A stretch of 64,000 nt of DNA from Nicotiana tabacum (GCF_000715075.1 NC_134102.1:50911348-50975347); one strand, 5' to 3'; counted from the stretch's first letter, positions 10,882 through 23,915 are shown. Notes: generated from the letters alone by a model not told the origin. A program made the numbers and translations.

Positions 10882-13800
10882 TCTTGAGACTAGTGTAGAC
10901 CTCCTACTTCTTGATATGTAGACTTTGATGTTATTTTGGGCATGGATTGGTTGTCACCTTATCATGCTATATTGGATTGTCACGCCAAGACAATGACCTT
11001 AGCCATGTCAGGGTTGCCTCGATTATAGTGGAGAGGGACTCCTGGTCATTTTACCAACATGGTTATTTCTTATGTGAAGGCTCGGCGTATGGTCGAGAAG
11101 GGATGTCTAGCTTATTTGGCTTATATTCGCGATTTTAGTATGGAGGTTCCTTCCATGGATTCAGTACCAGTTGTACGTGAGTTTCCAGATGTATTTCCAG
11201 CAGATCTATCGAGGATGCCACCCGATAGAAATATTGACTTCTGTATTGACTTGGCTCCGGGCACTCAGCCCATTTTTATTCCACCATACCATATGGCCCC
11301 GCCTAAGTTAAAGGAACTGAAGGAGCAGTTGCAGGATTTGCTTGATACAGGATTCATTAGACTTAGTGTCTCATCTTGGGGTTCGCCCGTGTTGTTCGTG
11401 AAGAAGAAGGATGGTTGGATGAGGATGTGTATAGACTATCGACAGTTGAACAAAGTCACTATCAAGAACAAGTATCCATTGCCGAGGATTGATGATTTAT
11501 TTGATCAGCTTTAGGGTGCCAAAGTGTTTTTGAAGATTAATTTGAGGTCTGGCTACCATCAATTGAAGATTAGGGCATTGGATGTCCCTAAGATTGCTTT
11601 TTGGACTCGGTACGGGCACTATGAGTTCCTAGTGATGTCATTTGGGTTAACAAATGCCCTGGCAGTATTTATGGATTTGATGAACCAGGTATTTAAGTCC
11701 TATTTGGATTCTTTGTGATTGTATTCATTGATGATATCTTGATCTACTCCTGCATTCGAGAGGAGTATGAGCAGCATCTTCGGGTTGTACCTCAGACTTT
11801 GAGAGATAGTCAATTATATGCCAAGTTTTCAAAGTGAGAGTTTTGGTTGGATTCAGTTGCCTTTTGGGACATGTTGTATCGGCCGAGGGCATTAAAGTGG
11901 ATCCTAAGAAGATTGAGGCAGTTCAGAACTGGCCTAGACCTACTTCAGCTATAGAGAATCAGAGTTTCCTGGGTTTGGCGGGTTATTATCGCCGGTTCAT
12001 AGAGGGGTTTTCATCCTTAGATGCCCCATTGACTAGATTAATCCAGAAGGGTGCCCCATTGATATGGTCTAATAAGTGTGAGTTGAGCTTCCAGAAGCTC
12101 AAGACTGCTTTGACTACAGCCCCAGTGTTGGTGTTGCCCACAGGTTCAGGATCCTACACGGTATATTGTAATACATCATGTATTGGGCTCGATGCGGTGT
12201 TGATGCAGGATGGTAGGATAATTGCATACGCGTCGTGGAAATTGAAGGTTCATGAGAAGAAATACTTTGGTCATGACTTAGAGTTGGCAACCATTGTTCA
12301 TGCACTGAAGCTTTGGAGGCATTACATCTACAGCGTGTCGTGTGAGGTATTCACGGATCATAGGAGTCTACAGTATTTATTCAAGCAAAAGGATCTCAAC
12401 TTGAGGCAGCGGAGGTGGTTGGAGCTGTTGAAAGACTATGATATTATCATTTTGTATCATCCCGAGAAGGCTAATGTGGTGGTTGATGCCTTGAGTAGAA
12501 AGGCTGTGAGTATGGATAGCCTTTCATATATTCCAGTTGGTGAGATACCACTAGCATCAGATGTTCAGGCCTTAGCCAATCAGTTCGTGAGGTTAGACAT
12601 TTTGGAACCTAGTCGTGTTCTAGATTGAATGGTCTCTCGGTCTTCTTTGTATGAGCGCATCAGATAGTGTCAGTATGACGATCCCCATTTGCGTGTCCTT
12701 AAGGATACGGTGTGGCACGGTGGTGCCAAGCAGGTTACTATTGGAGATGATTGGGTGTTGCGGATGCAGGGTCGAATTTGTGTGCCTAATGTAGATGGGA
12801 TTTGTGAGTTGATTCTTGAGAAGACCCACAGTATATGGTATTCTATTCATCCAGGTGCCGCCAAGATATTATTTGAGGCAGCATTATTGGTGGAGGAAAA
12901 TGAAGAAAGATATAGTTGCATATGTGGCTCGGTGTTTGACTTGCCAGCAGGTGAAGTACAAGCATCAGAGGCCTGCGGTTTGCTTTGGAGACTTGAGATT
13001 CCAGAGTGAAAGTGAGAGCGTATTACCATGAATTTTGTTGTCAGGGTCCCATGAACTTCAAAGAAATTTGACGCAGTATGAGTCATTGTGGACAGGTTGA
13101 CCAAGTTGGCACATTTCATTCCAGTGGCAGTTACCTATTCTTCGGAGCATTTTGCTGAGATCTATATCCGCGAGATCGTTCGTCTTCACGGTGTGTCGGT
13201 GTCCATCATTTCTGATAGAGGCATGCAGTTAACATCGCACTTTTGGAGGGTTGTACAGCGTGAGTTAGGCACACGGGTTGAGTTGAGTATGCATTTCACC
13301 CCCAGACGGACGAACAGTCCGAGGGCACCATTTAGATATTGGAGGATATGCTTCGCGCATGTGTTATGGATTTGGGGGGTTCTTGGGATCAATTCTTGCT
13401 GCTTGTGGAGTTTGCCTACAACAACAGCTACCAATCGAGTATTCAGATGGCTCCTTATGAGGCTTTATATGGGAGGAGGTGTCGTTCTTCAGTTGGTTGG
13501 TTTGAGCCGGGAGAGGCTCGGTTCGGGATCAACTTCGCACAGCTCAGTCTAGGCAGAAGAGTTATGACGATCGTAGAGTTCGTGATATTTTATTCATGGT
13601 TGGAGAGAGAGTTTTGTTCCGGGTTTCGCCCATGAAAGGGTGTGATGAGGTTCGGAAAGAAGGGCAAGTTGAGCCCTAGGTATATCGGATCCTTTGAGAT
13701 TCTTGAGAGAGTTGGTGAGGTAGTCTACAAGCTTGCATTGCCACCTAACTTATCAGCAGTTCACCCGGTGTTCCATGTCTGCATGCTCCGGAAGTATCAC

Positions 13801-14070
13801 GGTGATCCGTCCCATGTATTAGATTTCAGCTCAGTCCAATTGGACAAGGATTTGACTTACGAGGAGGAGACGGTGGCCATTATAGCACGGCAGGTCCAGA
13901 AGTTAAGGTCTAAGAGTTATCCTTCTGCTAGAATGCAGTGGAGAGGTCAGTCAATCGAGGCAGCTACGTGGGAGTCGGAGTCGGAGTCCGATATGCGGAG
14001 TAGATACCTATACCTTTTCACCAGTCCAGGTACCTTTCTATGTCCGTTCAAGGACGAACGTTTGTTTTAG
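10882..14070 (+). pseudogene. Element A pol: protease end, RT, RNase H, integrase, chromodomain
   Basis: After the insertion the protease resumes with 'VILGMDWL'. The RT (about 11150-11760) shows '[13 protein letters not shown]', 'CIDYRQLN' and the active-site FIDD near 11732-11743. RNase H (about 11850-12560) shows '[11 protein letters not shown]' and 'DALSRKA'. Integrase (about 12680-13620) keeps the zinc-binding 'CLTCQQVKY', 'DRLTKLAHFIPV' and 'ISDRG'. A chromodomain-type tail (13650-14070) has 'MQWRGQSIEAATWESES' and ends at a stop beside the polypurine tract. Breaks include a one-base loss at 10917, TAG near 11512, a frameshift before FIDD, TGA near 11834, TGA at about 12626 and frameshifts in the integrase. 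No functional enzyme can be made. Confidence 0.92.
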
Positions 14071-14080
14071 AGGTGGAGAA
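14068..14080 (+). other. Polypurine tract of element A
   Basis: TAGAGGTGGAGAA immediately precedes the 3' LTR start TGTGATG, the expected plus-strand primer position. Confidence 0.75.
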
Positions 14081-14814
14081 TGTGATGACGCGATAGGTCA
14101 TTTTGAGTTTTAATCTTTATTTTCATGTTTCAAGACCTCGATTAGCTCCGTTTAGCGTTTCTCAATTTGTGTGCACATTCCGTGTCTTATTCCGGAAAAT
14201 TTTTATGTGAAAAACTAAAGGAAAATATGAATTATAGCCTTAAAAATGATTCGAGTTGACTACGGTCAATATTTTCTGTAAACGGACCCGGATCAGTATT
14301 TTGACGATCCCGGTGGGTCAATATCGTGATTTTTGACTTGGGCGTATGCCCAGAATTGAATTCGAAAGTCAATAACTTGTTTTGATGTGATTTGTTAAAA
14401 ACTAGTAATTTGAAGGTTTAAGGAATTCTGAAGTTTGACCGTAGGTTGACTTTATAGCTACCGGGTTCGGATTTCGATTCTGGAACTTGTTATAGGTTCA
14501 TTTTACTTTTTAAGACTTGTCTGCAAAATTTGATGCAAAACAGAGTTTATTTGATGTGATTTGGACGCTCGGTTGTGAATTTGAAAGTTCTTGAGTTTCT
14601 TTAAAAAATTTATGCATTTTGATATCTGATTCATAGTTCTAGGCATTTATTTGGTATTTTTATAGCACGAGCGAGTTCCTATGATGTTATTACACTTGTG
14701 TGCATGTTTGGTTTGGAGTCCGAGGGGCTCGGGTGAGTTTCGGATAGGCTATAGATCGATTTTGGACTTAAGAAATCTGCTGGTTTTGTTGTTGCTGGTG
14801 TCTGAGATTTTGTG

Positions 14815-15140
14815 CTTCACGATCGCGAAGGGGAAACTGGGACAGGGGAGGAACTCCTTCATCGCGAATGCGATGGCTTGGTCGCAAACACGAAGCACTG
14901 GCGGGTTTACCTTCGCGAACACGGCCAGCCTCTCACGAACGCGTAGGGTTATGGGGCCTAGGAAGGGAGCTTGGTTGTTACTCTTCACGAACACGACATT
15001 TGGACAGCAAACACAAAGACATGCAAGTAGGAGTAAGCATTCGCGAACGCAAAGAATTGCTCGCGAACGTGAAGGCCTTTGGCCGCTGCTACTTCGCGAT
15101 CGCGTCAGGCTCTTCCCAAATGCGAAGAAGGCCTGACGCC
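14815..15140 (+). repeat. CpG palindrome cluster in the A 3' LTR
   Basis: Counterpart of 1846-2165 with the same TTCGCGAAC and GATCGCGAAGG units. Many CpGs have decayed to TG or CA here (for example TTCACGAACACG). Confidence 0.75.
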
Positions 15141-15989
15141 CACTGATTGAAATATCCCAAAATCGGGAATCATCCTATTTTTCACCATTTTCAAGTTTGA
15201 GCTCGGCCTAGAGGCGATTTTAAAGAGGTTTTTCATCCCAACTTCATAGGTTAGTAGATTTTAACTTGTTTCCTTCCATTTCCATAAACACCCTTTAATT
15301 TTAACCTTTAATCTATGCTTTTTCATGGTAGAAATTAGGGATTTAGGTAGAAATGGGAATTTTGAGAAATTGCGATTTAGACCTCAAATTGAGGTAGATT
15401 TTGAAACTAATCACATAACCGGGCTCGGGGGTGAATAGGTAATCGGATTTTGGTCTGAATCTCGTGTTTTGACCAAGCGGGCCCGGGGTTGACTTTTGTT
15501 GACTTTTTTCCAAAAACATTAAAGATTGAATCTTTTTTACTCGTGGGTAGTTTCTAAAGCTTTTTTTTGAATTATTTGAACTATATTTAGTTAGATTTGA
15601 TTGGTTTGGAGGCTAATTTTAGAGGAAAAGTCACGGTTGAGCATTGATTTGGTTGCGGAGTGAGGTAATTGTCGTAGTTAACCTTAACTTAAGGGATTAG
15701 GACTTGTTGGTCTAATTGATACGTGTTTTATGTGTGGGAACAACGTATAAGAGAGGTGACGAGTACTTGTGCGTTGTTATTGGGTTAAAGCATGCGGGTG
15801 AAACTTGTTTCTTTGTATTTTATTGCTTTGTTAATCATGATATCCATGCTTAGGTTAGATTATTACTTCTTTGATTATTCGTTTCGTAATTATTGCCTTT
15901 TTCAAAGTTGTTGAATATTTTTGGAAGTTGAAGTTTGGTATTATGGCACCATATTTGAAGTTAAATTTATTCTCATAGTTTATTATTCT

Positions 15990-16262
15990 AATTCATAGTA
16001 TCACTATTATATGGTGAGGAAGAGAGTAAAAGCACGAAGGGTGATGTCCTGTCATTTCATTTACGTTATCATTATTACATGATGAGGAAAAGAGTAAAAG
16101 TACGAAGGGTGATGCCATGCCATTTCATTCATTTTATTATTAGATGGTGAGGATGAGAGTAAAAGCACGAAGGGTGATGCCGTGCCATTATATTCATATT
16201 ATTGCATGGTGAGGACGAGAGTAAAAGCATGAAGGGTGATGCTGTGCCATTTTCATATCATT
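15990..16262 (+). repeat. Hairpin minisatellite in the A 3' LTR
   Basis: Four units of 60-70 bases with GCACGAAGGGTGATG and a trailing CGTGC, matching 3025-3290. Confidence 0.85.
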
Positions 16263-16447
16263 GGTTTGACTGCTTTTTCTCGATTTTGGTGAATTACTTG
16301 GTTATTTCATGATTTCATATCTGTTGTAGTTGTTACATCTTCCCCTTTTTGCATGTCCCCTCCCAGTTTGTACGTTATCATTCTTTGTTATTATTGCTGC
16401 TTTATATACACTTGTACAGGTTTATTTACGTAGGTGTCTTGTCATAG

Positions 16448-16541
16448 CCTCGTCACTACCTCGTCGAGGTTAGGATCGACACTTACGAAGTACATTGGGT
16501 TAGTTGTACTCATACTACACTTCTGCACTTCTTGTGCAGAT
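16448..16541 (+). other. Conserved two-hairpin block, A 3' LTR
   Basis: Stem 1 is CCTCG/CGAGG (16448-16469). Stem 2 is a perfect CTGCAC-TTCTT-GTGCAG (16523-16539). It lies about 400 bases before the LTR end. Confidence 0.65.
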
Positions 16542-16950
16542 ACTGATATTGGTCCCAGCGGTGCGTGAGGTGCGACAGCTCGGATCATTGCGTACGGAGA
16601 CTCGAGGTAGATCTGCTGGCGTCCACAGACCTTGAAGTCCCCTTCCTTTTCCCACTTTTACTGTTCATTTCTTTCGAAACAGTTGTATTTATTTCAGACT
16701 TTGCTTGTAGACTTCTAGTTGTTCTTGTACTCGTGACTCCGAATTTCTGGGAGTAGATATTATCACATGATTTATATCAGTACTTTGTTAGACTAGGTTT
16801 CTATTTCTCGTTGTATATCAGTATTGTATTTTTAGCTGTTAAATTGGTTATTTAATTATTTCACGTCGGCTTACCTAGCAAGTAGATGTTAGGCGCCATC
16901 ACGACCCCGAGGTTGGGATTCCAAGTCGTGACATTATCTAATTAGATGTG

Positions 16951-16968
16951 AGTGGCTTTGATAATAAT
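16951..16968 (-). other. Decayed initiator-Met primer site of the copia element
   Basis: The minus strand reads TATCAAAGCCACTC next to the LTR end. It resembles the common TATCAGAGCC primer site except for G to A changes. This would make the adjacent LTR the 5' one. Confidence 0.45.
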
Positions 16969-17784
16969 TGATGGATTATTATATGCAGCGAAAGCAATTT
17001 CAGTTTCAAAACCATATGTAATCTAGACAACTAGTATATACGGGTTTTCACAGGTTAACTCTTGAAGCGTGAATAGAGCTCGTCTATCATATGAGCCTCC
17101 GGTTCCACAGCAACTCAACGAAATTTCCATCACCCTCACGATCACGATCTCCGAACATTTCACGGTCTTCTACTGTGTTATCTAAATAATATTCGAAAAT
17201 AGTAATTTCGTGTGAGCGAAATTTCTAGGAAAACATGGCTGAAATTTTCGACCACCATCCTCTTTTCCCTCTTTGTGGAAAACCTTACGTATTTATAACA
17301 CAGGTTTTAAGGGTTAAAACCCTTTTCCAAAACCTGTTGGGTTTTCTTTTCCACTAAGAAATGGATTCCTTTATTTTCTATTATTTAGGCACAACAGGGA
17401 CACATAATTTAATTAACAAGGCTTTCAATTATGGAATTAATTTTTAATTTTCGTAATTAATAACCACCATAATTAATTACGAATCATTCAACTAAAAATT
17501 TATAATTGCACTCCTTATTCAATTTCGAAATTCATCCATTAAATCTTATTTAACTCCCCATGTTAAGATTCAGATACTAATTAATTAAATCAAATTACTG
17601 ACAATTTAATTTATTGATTATTTCCTTTAGACTTTCGCTTAACTTATTTCATGTGTCGGATACAAAATCTACCGGTCGGGTTTACACATAAAAACTTATA
17701 AGCTTTCATAAAGGTATATCATCAATCTCTAAACCTAGACATGGATTCCATCAACTAACTATTACTTCGCCAATGTACATTATT
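16969..17784 (-). repeat. Copia-type LTR, inner part (split by element B)
   Basis: Together with 31721-32230 this forms an LTR of about 1.33 kb that starts TGTTGAGATATA on the minus strand (at 32230) and ends CCATCA here. A TATA sequence lies at 17289-17298. The two parts join exactly at the TTATT duplication of element B. The partner LTR would lie left of the window. Lineage (SIRE/Maximus-like) is a guess from the LTR start and the primer remnant. Confidence 0.65.
17289..17298 (-). promoter_or_regulatory. TATA box of the copia-type LTR
   Basis: TTATAAATAC on the minus strand in the middle of the reconstructed LTR, where the U3/R border would be. Confidence 0.5.
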
Positions 17785-18138
17785 TGTCACGATCCAAAAT
17801 CCTACCACAGGCGTCGTGATGGCACTTAGTCTATAAGACTAAGCCAGCCGATTATAATTACAATCCAAGCATTTTTTTAAAACATATAATTTTATACAAG
17901 TGTCGAAACCAAAAGCGGAAAATTAATATAACCACCTCTCAAAACTGGTAATACTAAGTCACGAACTCCAACTGAATACATGGAATGATCACGAGTACCA
18001 AATATACAATATTGTTTGAATAAGAAATTAACAATACAATAAAAATAGAAACACTCCAAGGGACTGCAATGACCAAGCAGCTCTACCTTAAGTCCTTGCG
18101 ATCACACTCTAACTTTGTCTTAGTCCGATATCTCTAAT

Positions 18139-18237
18139 ACCTGGCTCTGCAAAAAAATGTGCAGAAGTGTAGTATGAGTACACCACAGTCAGTACCCAGT
18201 AAGTATCAAGACTAACCTCAGTGGAGTAGTGATGAGG
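18139..18237 (-). other. Conserved two-hairpin block, B 3' LTR
   Basis: Stem 1 reads CCTCA...TGAGG (18216-18237) where other families have CCTCG...CGAGG. Stem 2 reads CTGCA...TGCAG at about 18150-18164. Confidence 0.6.
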
Positions 18238-18417
18238 TACAGTCAAGACTCTCACTAGTCTAATAACCTGTGCAATATAATATTCAAAAATAATAGAAAA
18301 CAAATAACAATGATGGCAACAATAATCAACCAGTGATATACACAGTAGGGCAACAAGAACACCATAAATATTGCTCAACAAATAATGCATACAAGTACAA
18401 CCAATTAAACAAGTCCT

Positions 18418-18655
18418 ACAAATATAAATCTTTCAAATATAATTCTTTCAAATAAATATCTTTCGAATAATTCTTTCAAATAAATCTTTTTCAAATATAA
18501 TTCCTTCAAATAAATATCTTTCAAATAAAATTCTTTCAAATAAATATCATTCGAATAATTCTTTCAAATAAATCTCTTTCGAATAATTCTTTCAAATAAA
18601 TCTCTTTCAAATATAATTTTTCAAATAAGTATCTTTCAAATAAAAGTCACCTCGT
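18418..18655. repeat. AT-rich tandem array 'tctttcaaataa'
   Basis: Units of about 24-28 bases built from 'aatctctttcaaat' and 'aattctttcaaataa'. The same array in the other LTR is split by element C (24583-24637 and 28815-28950). Confidence 0.85.
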
Positions 18656-18694
18656 GACACAGCATTTCAAAATCATAAAATACGGGTCTCAGCC

Positions 18695-18885
18695 CACTTT
18701 CATATTTCCACAGCACCTCATGCCAATTTCTCTATCACAACCGCACGGACAACTCACGTGCCAATATCATCATCATTTAACCACGGAACCTCGTGCCCAC
18801 ATTTCATATCACAGCTGCATGGATAATTCACGTGCCAATATCATCATTATTTACTCATGGCACCTCGTGCTCACATTTTATTTCA
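18695..18885. repeat. Hairpin repeats in the B 3' LTR
   Basis: Alternating GGCACCTCGTGCC-type (5-bp stem, 3-base loop) and GCACGGACAACTCACGTGC-type (GCACG/CGTGC) inverted repeats in a unit of about 70 bases. The counterpart in the 5' LTR is at 29005-29175. Confidence 0.7.
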
Positions 18886-20380
18886 TAATCCGCCTGGCAA
18901 TAGCCACAGGCTCCCAATTTCAACATAGATCAGACTATTATCAAGTTTACCGAAACAACAAGACAAATTGCCCAAGATATAAAAATAAACACAAGGAAAA
19001 TCAAAACATCACATAAAAATTACCAACACAATAACTCCACACCATCACATATCATCCCTGACAATAGCCACCCTTATCTCTCTTATAGCCACACTTATCA
19101 CTCCTATAATAGCCTCCCTCAACCCTCCGCCCTGACAATATCAATAGCCACCGTTATTACTCTGTCCAGACAATATCCCAACACACATAACAACAGTGAA
19201 ATGCTACCCTTATACCTATATAATATCAACAGTAGAATGCCACCCTTATATCCTCAAAATAATAACTCAAACAACACAACAATTTACACGGAATATTATC
19301 ACGGTAACATAACAAAATCAATTCATATCACAATTTGCCCAATGGTCACAACCAATTCCAAATATATAACAAAATCAATTAATTTCATAACAAATAGCCC
19401 AAGGCTCAACACAATATGTATAAAACCTCAAAACAACAACAGAGATGGAAAATACTCAGTATAGGACAACGCCTTCATTAATCCAAATTCTTGATAATTA
19501 TATTAACGCCCCAATTTAAACTTATTTCATTAATTATTTACAGACGGAAAATCCATAATATAATTATTTTCAGGAAATATCAAATCACCAAACTCACGGA
19601 ATTCACATAAATATACAAGTAATAATCACATCAAATTGTCATATAAAAATAAATTCAACAAACGCGAATTGAGGCATGGCAAATAGATGATTTAATAAAT
19701 GTCAACAATTATCCAATTTACTACACAATATGCCTAAGACTTTAACTCATTAAATTTTGCACATATAAGCCCGAGTACGTACTCATCACCTCGCGTACAC
19801 GGCTTTTCACATTTCACAAATGACACATAAGACTCGATGCCTAAGGGATAATTCCCCCACTCAAGATTAGGCAAGATACTTACCTTTTTGAAGTTATGCT
19901 GATATTTTAAAATTGCCTTCTTACTTGAATTGACCTCCGGACAGCTAAAATCTATCCAAATTAATTGTATAACTTCATTAAAATACATCAAAAATAATTC
20001 CGGATAATAAAACGTAGACTTAAAATTTTATTCTAAAAAGTCAACCAAAGTCAACGCGGGGCCCGCCTATCGGAACCCGACAGAATTTTCACGAAATCCG
20101 AATACTCATTCCGATACGAATCCAACAATATCAATTTTATCAAATTCCGATAACGAATCATCCTCCAAATCTATATTTTTCATTTTTGAAAGGTTTTACA
20201 ATTTCCCCAAATTTCCAACTCAATTCACTGATTAAATGATAAAAATAATAATGGATTCATGTAATATAGCCAAAACCGAGTTAGAATCACTTATCCCGAA
20301 GAATTCTTTGAAAATCCCATGAAAAATCGTCACAAACCGAGCTCCCAAAGTCCAAATGTGAAATAATATCCTAACTCTCG

Positions 20381-20390
20381 GTTATATAGT
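20381..20390 (-). promoter_or_regulatory. TATA box, B 3' LTR
   Basis: ACTATATAAC on the minus strand, directly downstream of the GC-rich palindrome cluster. The 5' LTR has the same box at 30707-30716. Confidence 0.6.
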
Positions 20391-20404
20391 ACACAATCTG
20401 ACCT

Positions 20405-20830
20405 CGCATTGTGCTGACCGCACATTTTCTTGTGCGGTCGCACATCCCAGGTGCTGCGGTTGCACTCCAAATTGTGCTGCCGCACTTCTGTAGCCTGCAC
20501 TACTAGGCTTCAGTAAATTGACCATAAGTTTCTCTACAAATATCCAAATGATGACTGGTTTACCTTTCTGGAAAGTAGATTCAAAGGGCTACAACTTTCG
20601 TTTTTGAATCATCTCCAAATTCCTTGTAGATTAAAAGATATAAACTTCCGAAATCGGACCATCGGACCTGAAAATCTCATTTCTGCGGCCGCGAGAGAAA
20701 TTCTGCGGACCCCACAATTTCAACTGCGGACAGCACAATTTCAAGTGCGGTCCGCACAATTCCTACTGCTACAGCACTTTGGGAGTTTGCGGCCGCCCTT
20801 CTGCACTCTATAATGTGCCATCCGCACTTC
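20405..20830 (-). repeat. GC-rich palindrome cluster in the B 3' LTR
   Basis: Repeated GTGCGGTCGCAC, TGCGGCCGC and TGCGGTCCGCAC motifs in two groups (20405-20480 and 20684-20830). They lie immediately upstream of the TATA box in element orientation. Confidence 0.7.
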
Positions 20831-21528
20831 AACTGTCCCATAATATCGTAAGAGTGCCGAAATGCCCGGACTCGCTCAAAGCTCACCCCAGAACTCATTC
20901 GAGCCACTCGGGACCTCAACCAAACATACCAACAAGTCCTAAAATATAACACAGACCTGATCGAGGCCTCAAACCACATCAAACAACGTCGAAACTACGA
21001 ATCACACCACAAATCGAACTCATAAATTTCCAAATCTTCCAACTTCCAAAACTCGTGCCGAAACATATCAAATCAATCCGGAATGAATTCAAATTTTGCA
21101 CACGATTCATAAATGACATAATGGAGGTATTCAAATTTTCAGAATCGGATTCCGGCCCCGATATCAAAGAGTCAACTCCCCGGTCAAACTTCCAAACTTA
21201 AATTTCTATTTTAGCCATTTCAAGCCTAATTTAGCTATGGGCTTCCAAAAACTTTTCCGGACACGCTCCTAAGTCCAAAATTACCATACGGAGCTATTGA
21301 AATCATCAAAACTCTATTCTGGGGTCGTTTGCTCAAAAGTCAACTCTCCGGTCAACTCTTTTCTTTTAAGCTTCTTAAATAAGAATTGTTCTTCCAATTT
21401 GATCCTGAATCATCCGAAAACCAAACTCGACCATACACGCAAGTCATAATACACATCACAAAGCTTCTTGGGACCTTAAGTCGCTGAACGAGATATTAAT
21501 TCACAAAATGACAAGTCAGGTCGTTACA

Positions 21529-21545
21529 TTCTCCCCCTCTTAAAC
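21529..21545 (-). other. Polypurine tract of element B
   Basis: The minus strand reads TTTAAGAGGGGGAGAA just before the 3' LTR start TGTAACGACC. Confidence 0.75.
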
Positions 21546-23915
21546 ATATGTTCGTCCTCGAACCTGCCAAGAATCTTTCTGAGGACTTTTATTTACTGAG
21601 TGTATTTACTATACACATACTCGTGGGTGATTCTACGTCACCACAAATTTAATCATGGATCCGACAATGCCATATCAGTTGAAGATTAGTTCTTTCCTCC
21701 ATACTTATAAACTTAAAAATCAAATTTCGTATACTCCAAACATTTTAAAAATGCCTAATTTCTTTTTTACACGGTATTAGTCTCAACCGGCTATAGAAAC
21801 TCGTGCCTACGCACACATCATACGTATGCCCATAACCACATCCCTGGTCATAATAGATGTTCATAATTATTTCCAGCATTGTCAATTAACCTCACATTAT
21901 CCAAAACCTCGTTTCAAATTTTTCACAACACTGACAACAACACGCGAGGCATGAAGACCTCATAATTATTTATCTGATTTAACGAGTCACCTGGCCACCC
22001 ACCTCATAGGCTAAAAGGCAATAATCACAACACGAATATGGCAAACTATGCACCGAGAAACACATATAAGAATTATCAAATAAGCCTAAGAGATATGACT
22101 CCCTTTCAGTACTATAATACAAATTAAATTTCACAAAGGAAGAATTTAAAACACATGAATTTAACCACAAGGATCTCATCCTGATATAACTTCCACCATG
22201 GCTTATAGCCCGGTTTAAACATTTTACATCATATTAAAATGCGAGGATCTCGTCCTCAGCTCTAAATCACAAGTAATATGCACATTGTGCCAACTGAAAT
22301 TTTCCATTTCTTTTCTTTCTTATTTTTTTTAATAATTCCGTGAAATAATTTCACAATACATAATGGACCCCCATACCGGCAGGGCATATAATTCATAAAA
22401 TTAAAAATAATTATCCCGAAATTACATCAAAACCCGCTATAGTGAGTAATAGAAAGTCACTTTTGGACTCATAGTCCTCAATAGTGTACAAAACAAAATA
22501 GTCCTCAGTAGTGTACAAAACAAAATGATAGACACGGGCTAACACCATCAAATCTCCCAATAGGGATAAACACATAAATAGGTTTCGGAATTACAAAGCT
22601 CACCCATAAGTAGAGCATAATAAGAGGACTCGCCTCGATACTCAAAATTGAATCAAACTAAGGAAAATATTCCTTTATAACAAATCAGGATCGTACCTGT
22701 AATGACAACATCTGGTGTAGAAGCCTCAACCATACCATATCAATTATATCAACGGGTCGGGCCTCCCTCTCTAGGGCGCCCTCTACCCGCATGTCCTCTA
22801 CCCCTAACTGACTGTACAGGTGGGGTAGTAACTAGAATAGAGCTTGCAGCCTGAGTATTCTGATGAAATCTATCTCTCCCAAGTTTGGGATAATCCCTCA
22901 TGATGTGCCTAGTATCACCACACTGATAACAACCCATCTGCAGGTTTGGCTGCTTATATTGAATTTGTGCCAGATAACTAGAATAACCATTATAGGAACT
23001 TTGTGTTGGTGGTGCATTAAAAAAACTTACTGGAGCACTCCGATTATTCTGAAATTATTTCCATGACCCTGTTGTTACTGAAATGTAGAATTATTAAGGG
23101 CGCGGGAATACCGCAAGTCCCAGCATCATCCCATACAAATCTCAGCTCTTAATCATATACAAGTTTCGGAGAACCTTTCAATACCACATAAATACATCTC
23201 AGGCCAAAACTAATATAACACATGACTCCGCAATCTGATCGTTGATAGTGGACTCCCCTCACTTGGTGCGAAGCCATAGGACACATTCTGATGATCCATA
23301 ATATTAACCTTTACCGCTCGTACGACACCAGTCATAAGACACCTCAAGCCATTTATTTTGCGCATGTCATCCTCGTGACAGTTAAACTCGCTTCCTCCAG
23401 CGTCTTGGCTGCTAGTATGTACCCCTTGCTAAATAGAAATCTCATACGAACCACATAGTCTCTAATACCACCAACTATCTTCAGATCTACATCCACCTCG
23501 TGACCCTACCACGATTATGACGATTAGGAAACTAATTAAACCTTCTTAAGATCGTACTTATCAACCAGATGTCAGAACCTGCTACACCCCCATGTGCACA
23601 ACTGAATGATCTCTCAATACTTCTGCATCCTCGAGCTGGTAACAATGGTTGAGCAACCTTGTCTCCCTTATAATCCCTCTGTAGTATCACGAACCGTTGG
23701 CGCATAGTTGATACCGAGTGCGCAATTTCATACACGAGTGGATGCAAAAGAACATAAGATATAAGATTCAAGCTGAATAAATGTCGCACGATAAGGAATG
23801 AAAGAAGTTGAAATTTTCCTACTAGCTCTGTAGCCTCTCGAAGATAAGTACAGACGTCTCTGTACCGATCCGCAAGACTCTACTAAACTCGTTCATGACT
23901 CGTAGAACCTATGAA
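21546..23915 (-). other. Interior of element B, essentially non-coding
   Basis: About 2.4 kb with one recognisable protein remnant (22749-22937). Part is homologous to the interior of element F, for example the 'gataccgagtgcgcaa' region at 23711-23760 and 54699-54735. Confidence 0.7.
22749..22937 (-). pseudogene. gag zinc-knuckle remnant of element B
   Basis: The short frame contains CYQCGDTRHIMRDYP, a CCHC zinc knuckle whose last cysteine is replaced by tyrosine, followed by an arginine/glycine-rich tail ending GGPTR. Knuckles of this type bind retroelement RNA in gag particles. Capsid and protease sequences on either side are not recognisable. Confidence 0.7.

Larger units (their letters stand above)
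1436..16933 (+). mobile_element. Element A: Ty3/gypsy chromovirus (Tekay/Del-like), degenerate
   Basis: The element begins TGTGATGA and ends GTCGTGACA. It is flanked by a perfect 5-bp duplication TTATC at 1431-1435 and 16934-16938. It carries protease, reverse transcriptase, RNase H, integrase and chromodomain remnants in sense orientation. The order PR-RT-RH-INT-chromodomain identifies a chromovirus. Primer site, gag and most of the protease are missing: the 5' LTR homology stops near 3617 and runs straight into protease sequence. A second element (3818-10881) interrupts the protease. It cannot be autonomous. Confidence 0.93.
14081..16933 (+). repeat. 3' LTR of element A (2853 bp)
   Basis: Complete LTR from TGTGATGACG to GTCGTGACA, followed by the TTATC duplication. 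In order it contains a CpG palindrome cluster (14815-15140), the hairpin minisatellite (15990-16262) and the two-hairpin block (16448-16541). Solo LTR C is the same family in reverse. Confidence 0.92.
17785..21528 (-). repeat. 3' LTR of element B (3744 bp)
   Basis: It holds the two-hairpin block (18139-18237), an array of 'tctttcaaataa' units (18418-18655), GCACG/CGTGC hairpin units (18700-18880), about 24-bp 'ccacccttatctctcctatag' type repeats (19060-19170), a TATA box (20381-20390) and GC-rich palindromes (20405-20480 and 20684-20830). Confidence 0.9.

Noticed and set aside
18109..18390. Open frame of 93 codons, repeated at 24263-24544
   Set aside because: Both lie at the same place in the two LTRs of element B, within the conserved two-hairpin block region; no domain is present.
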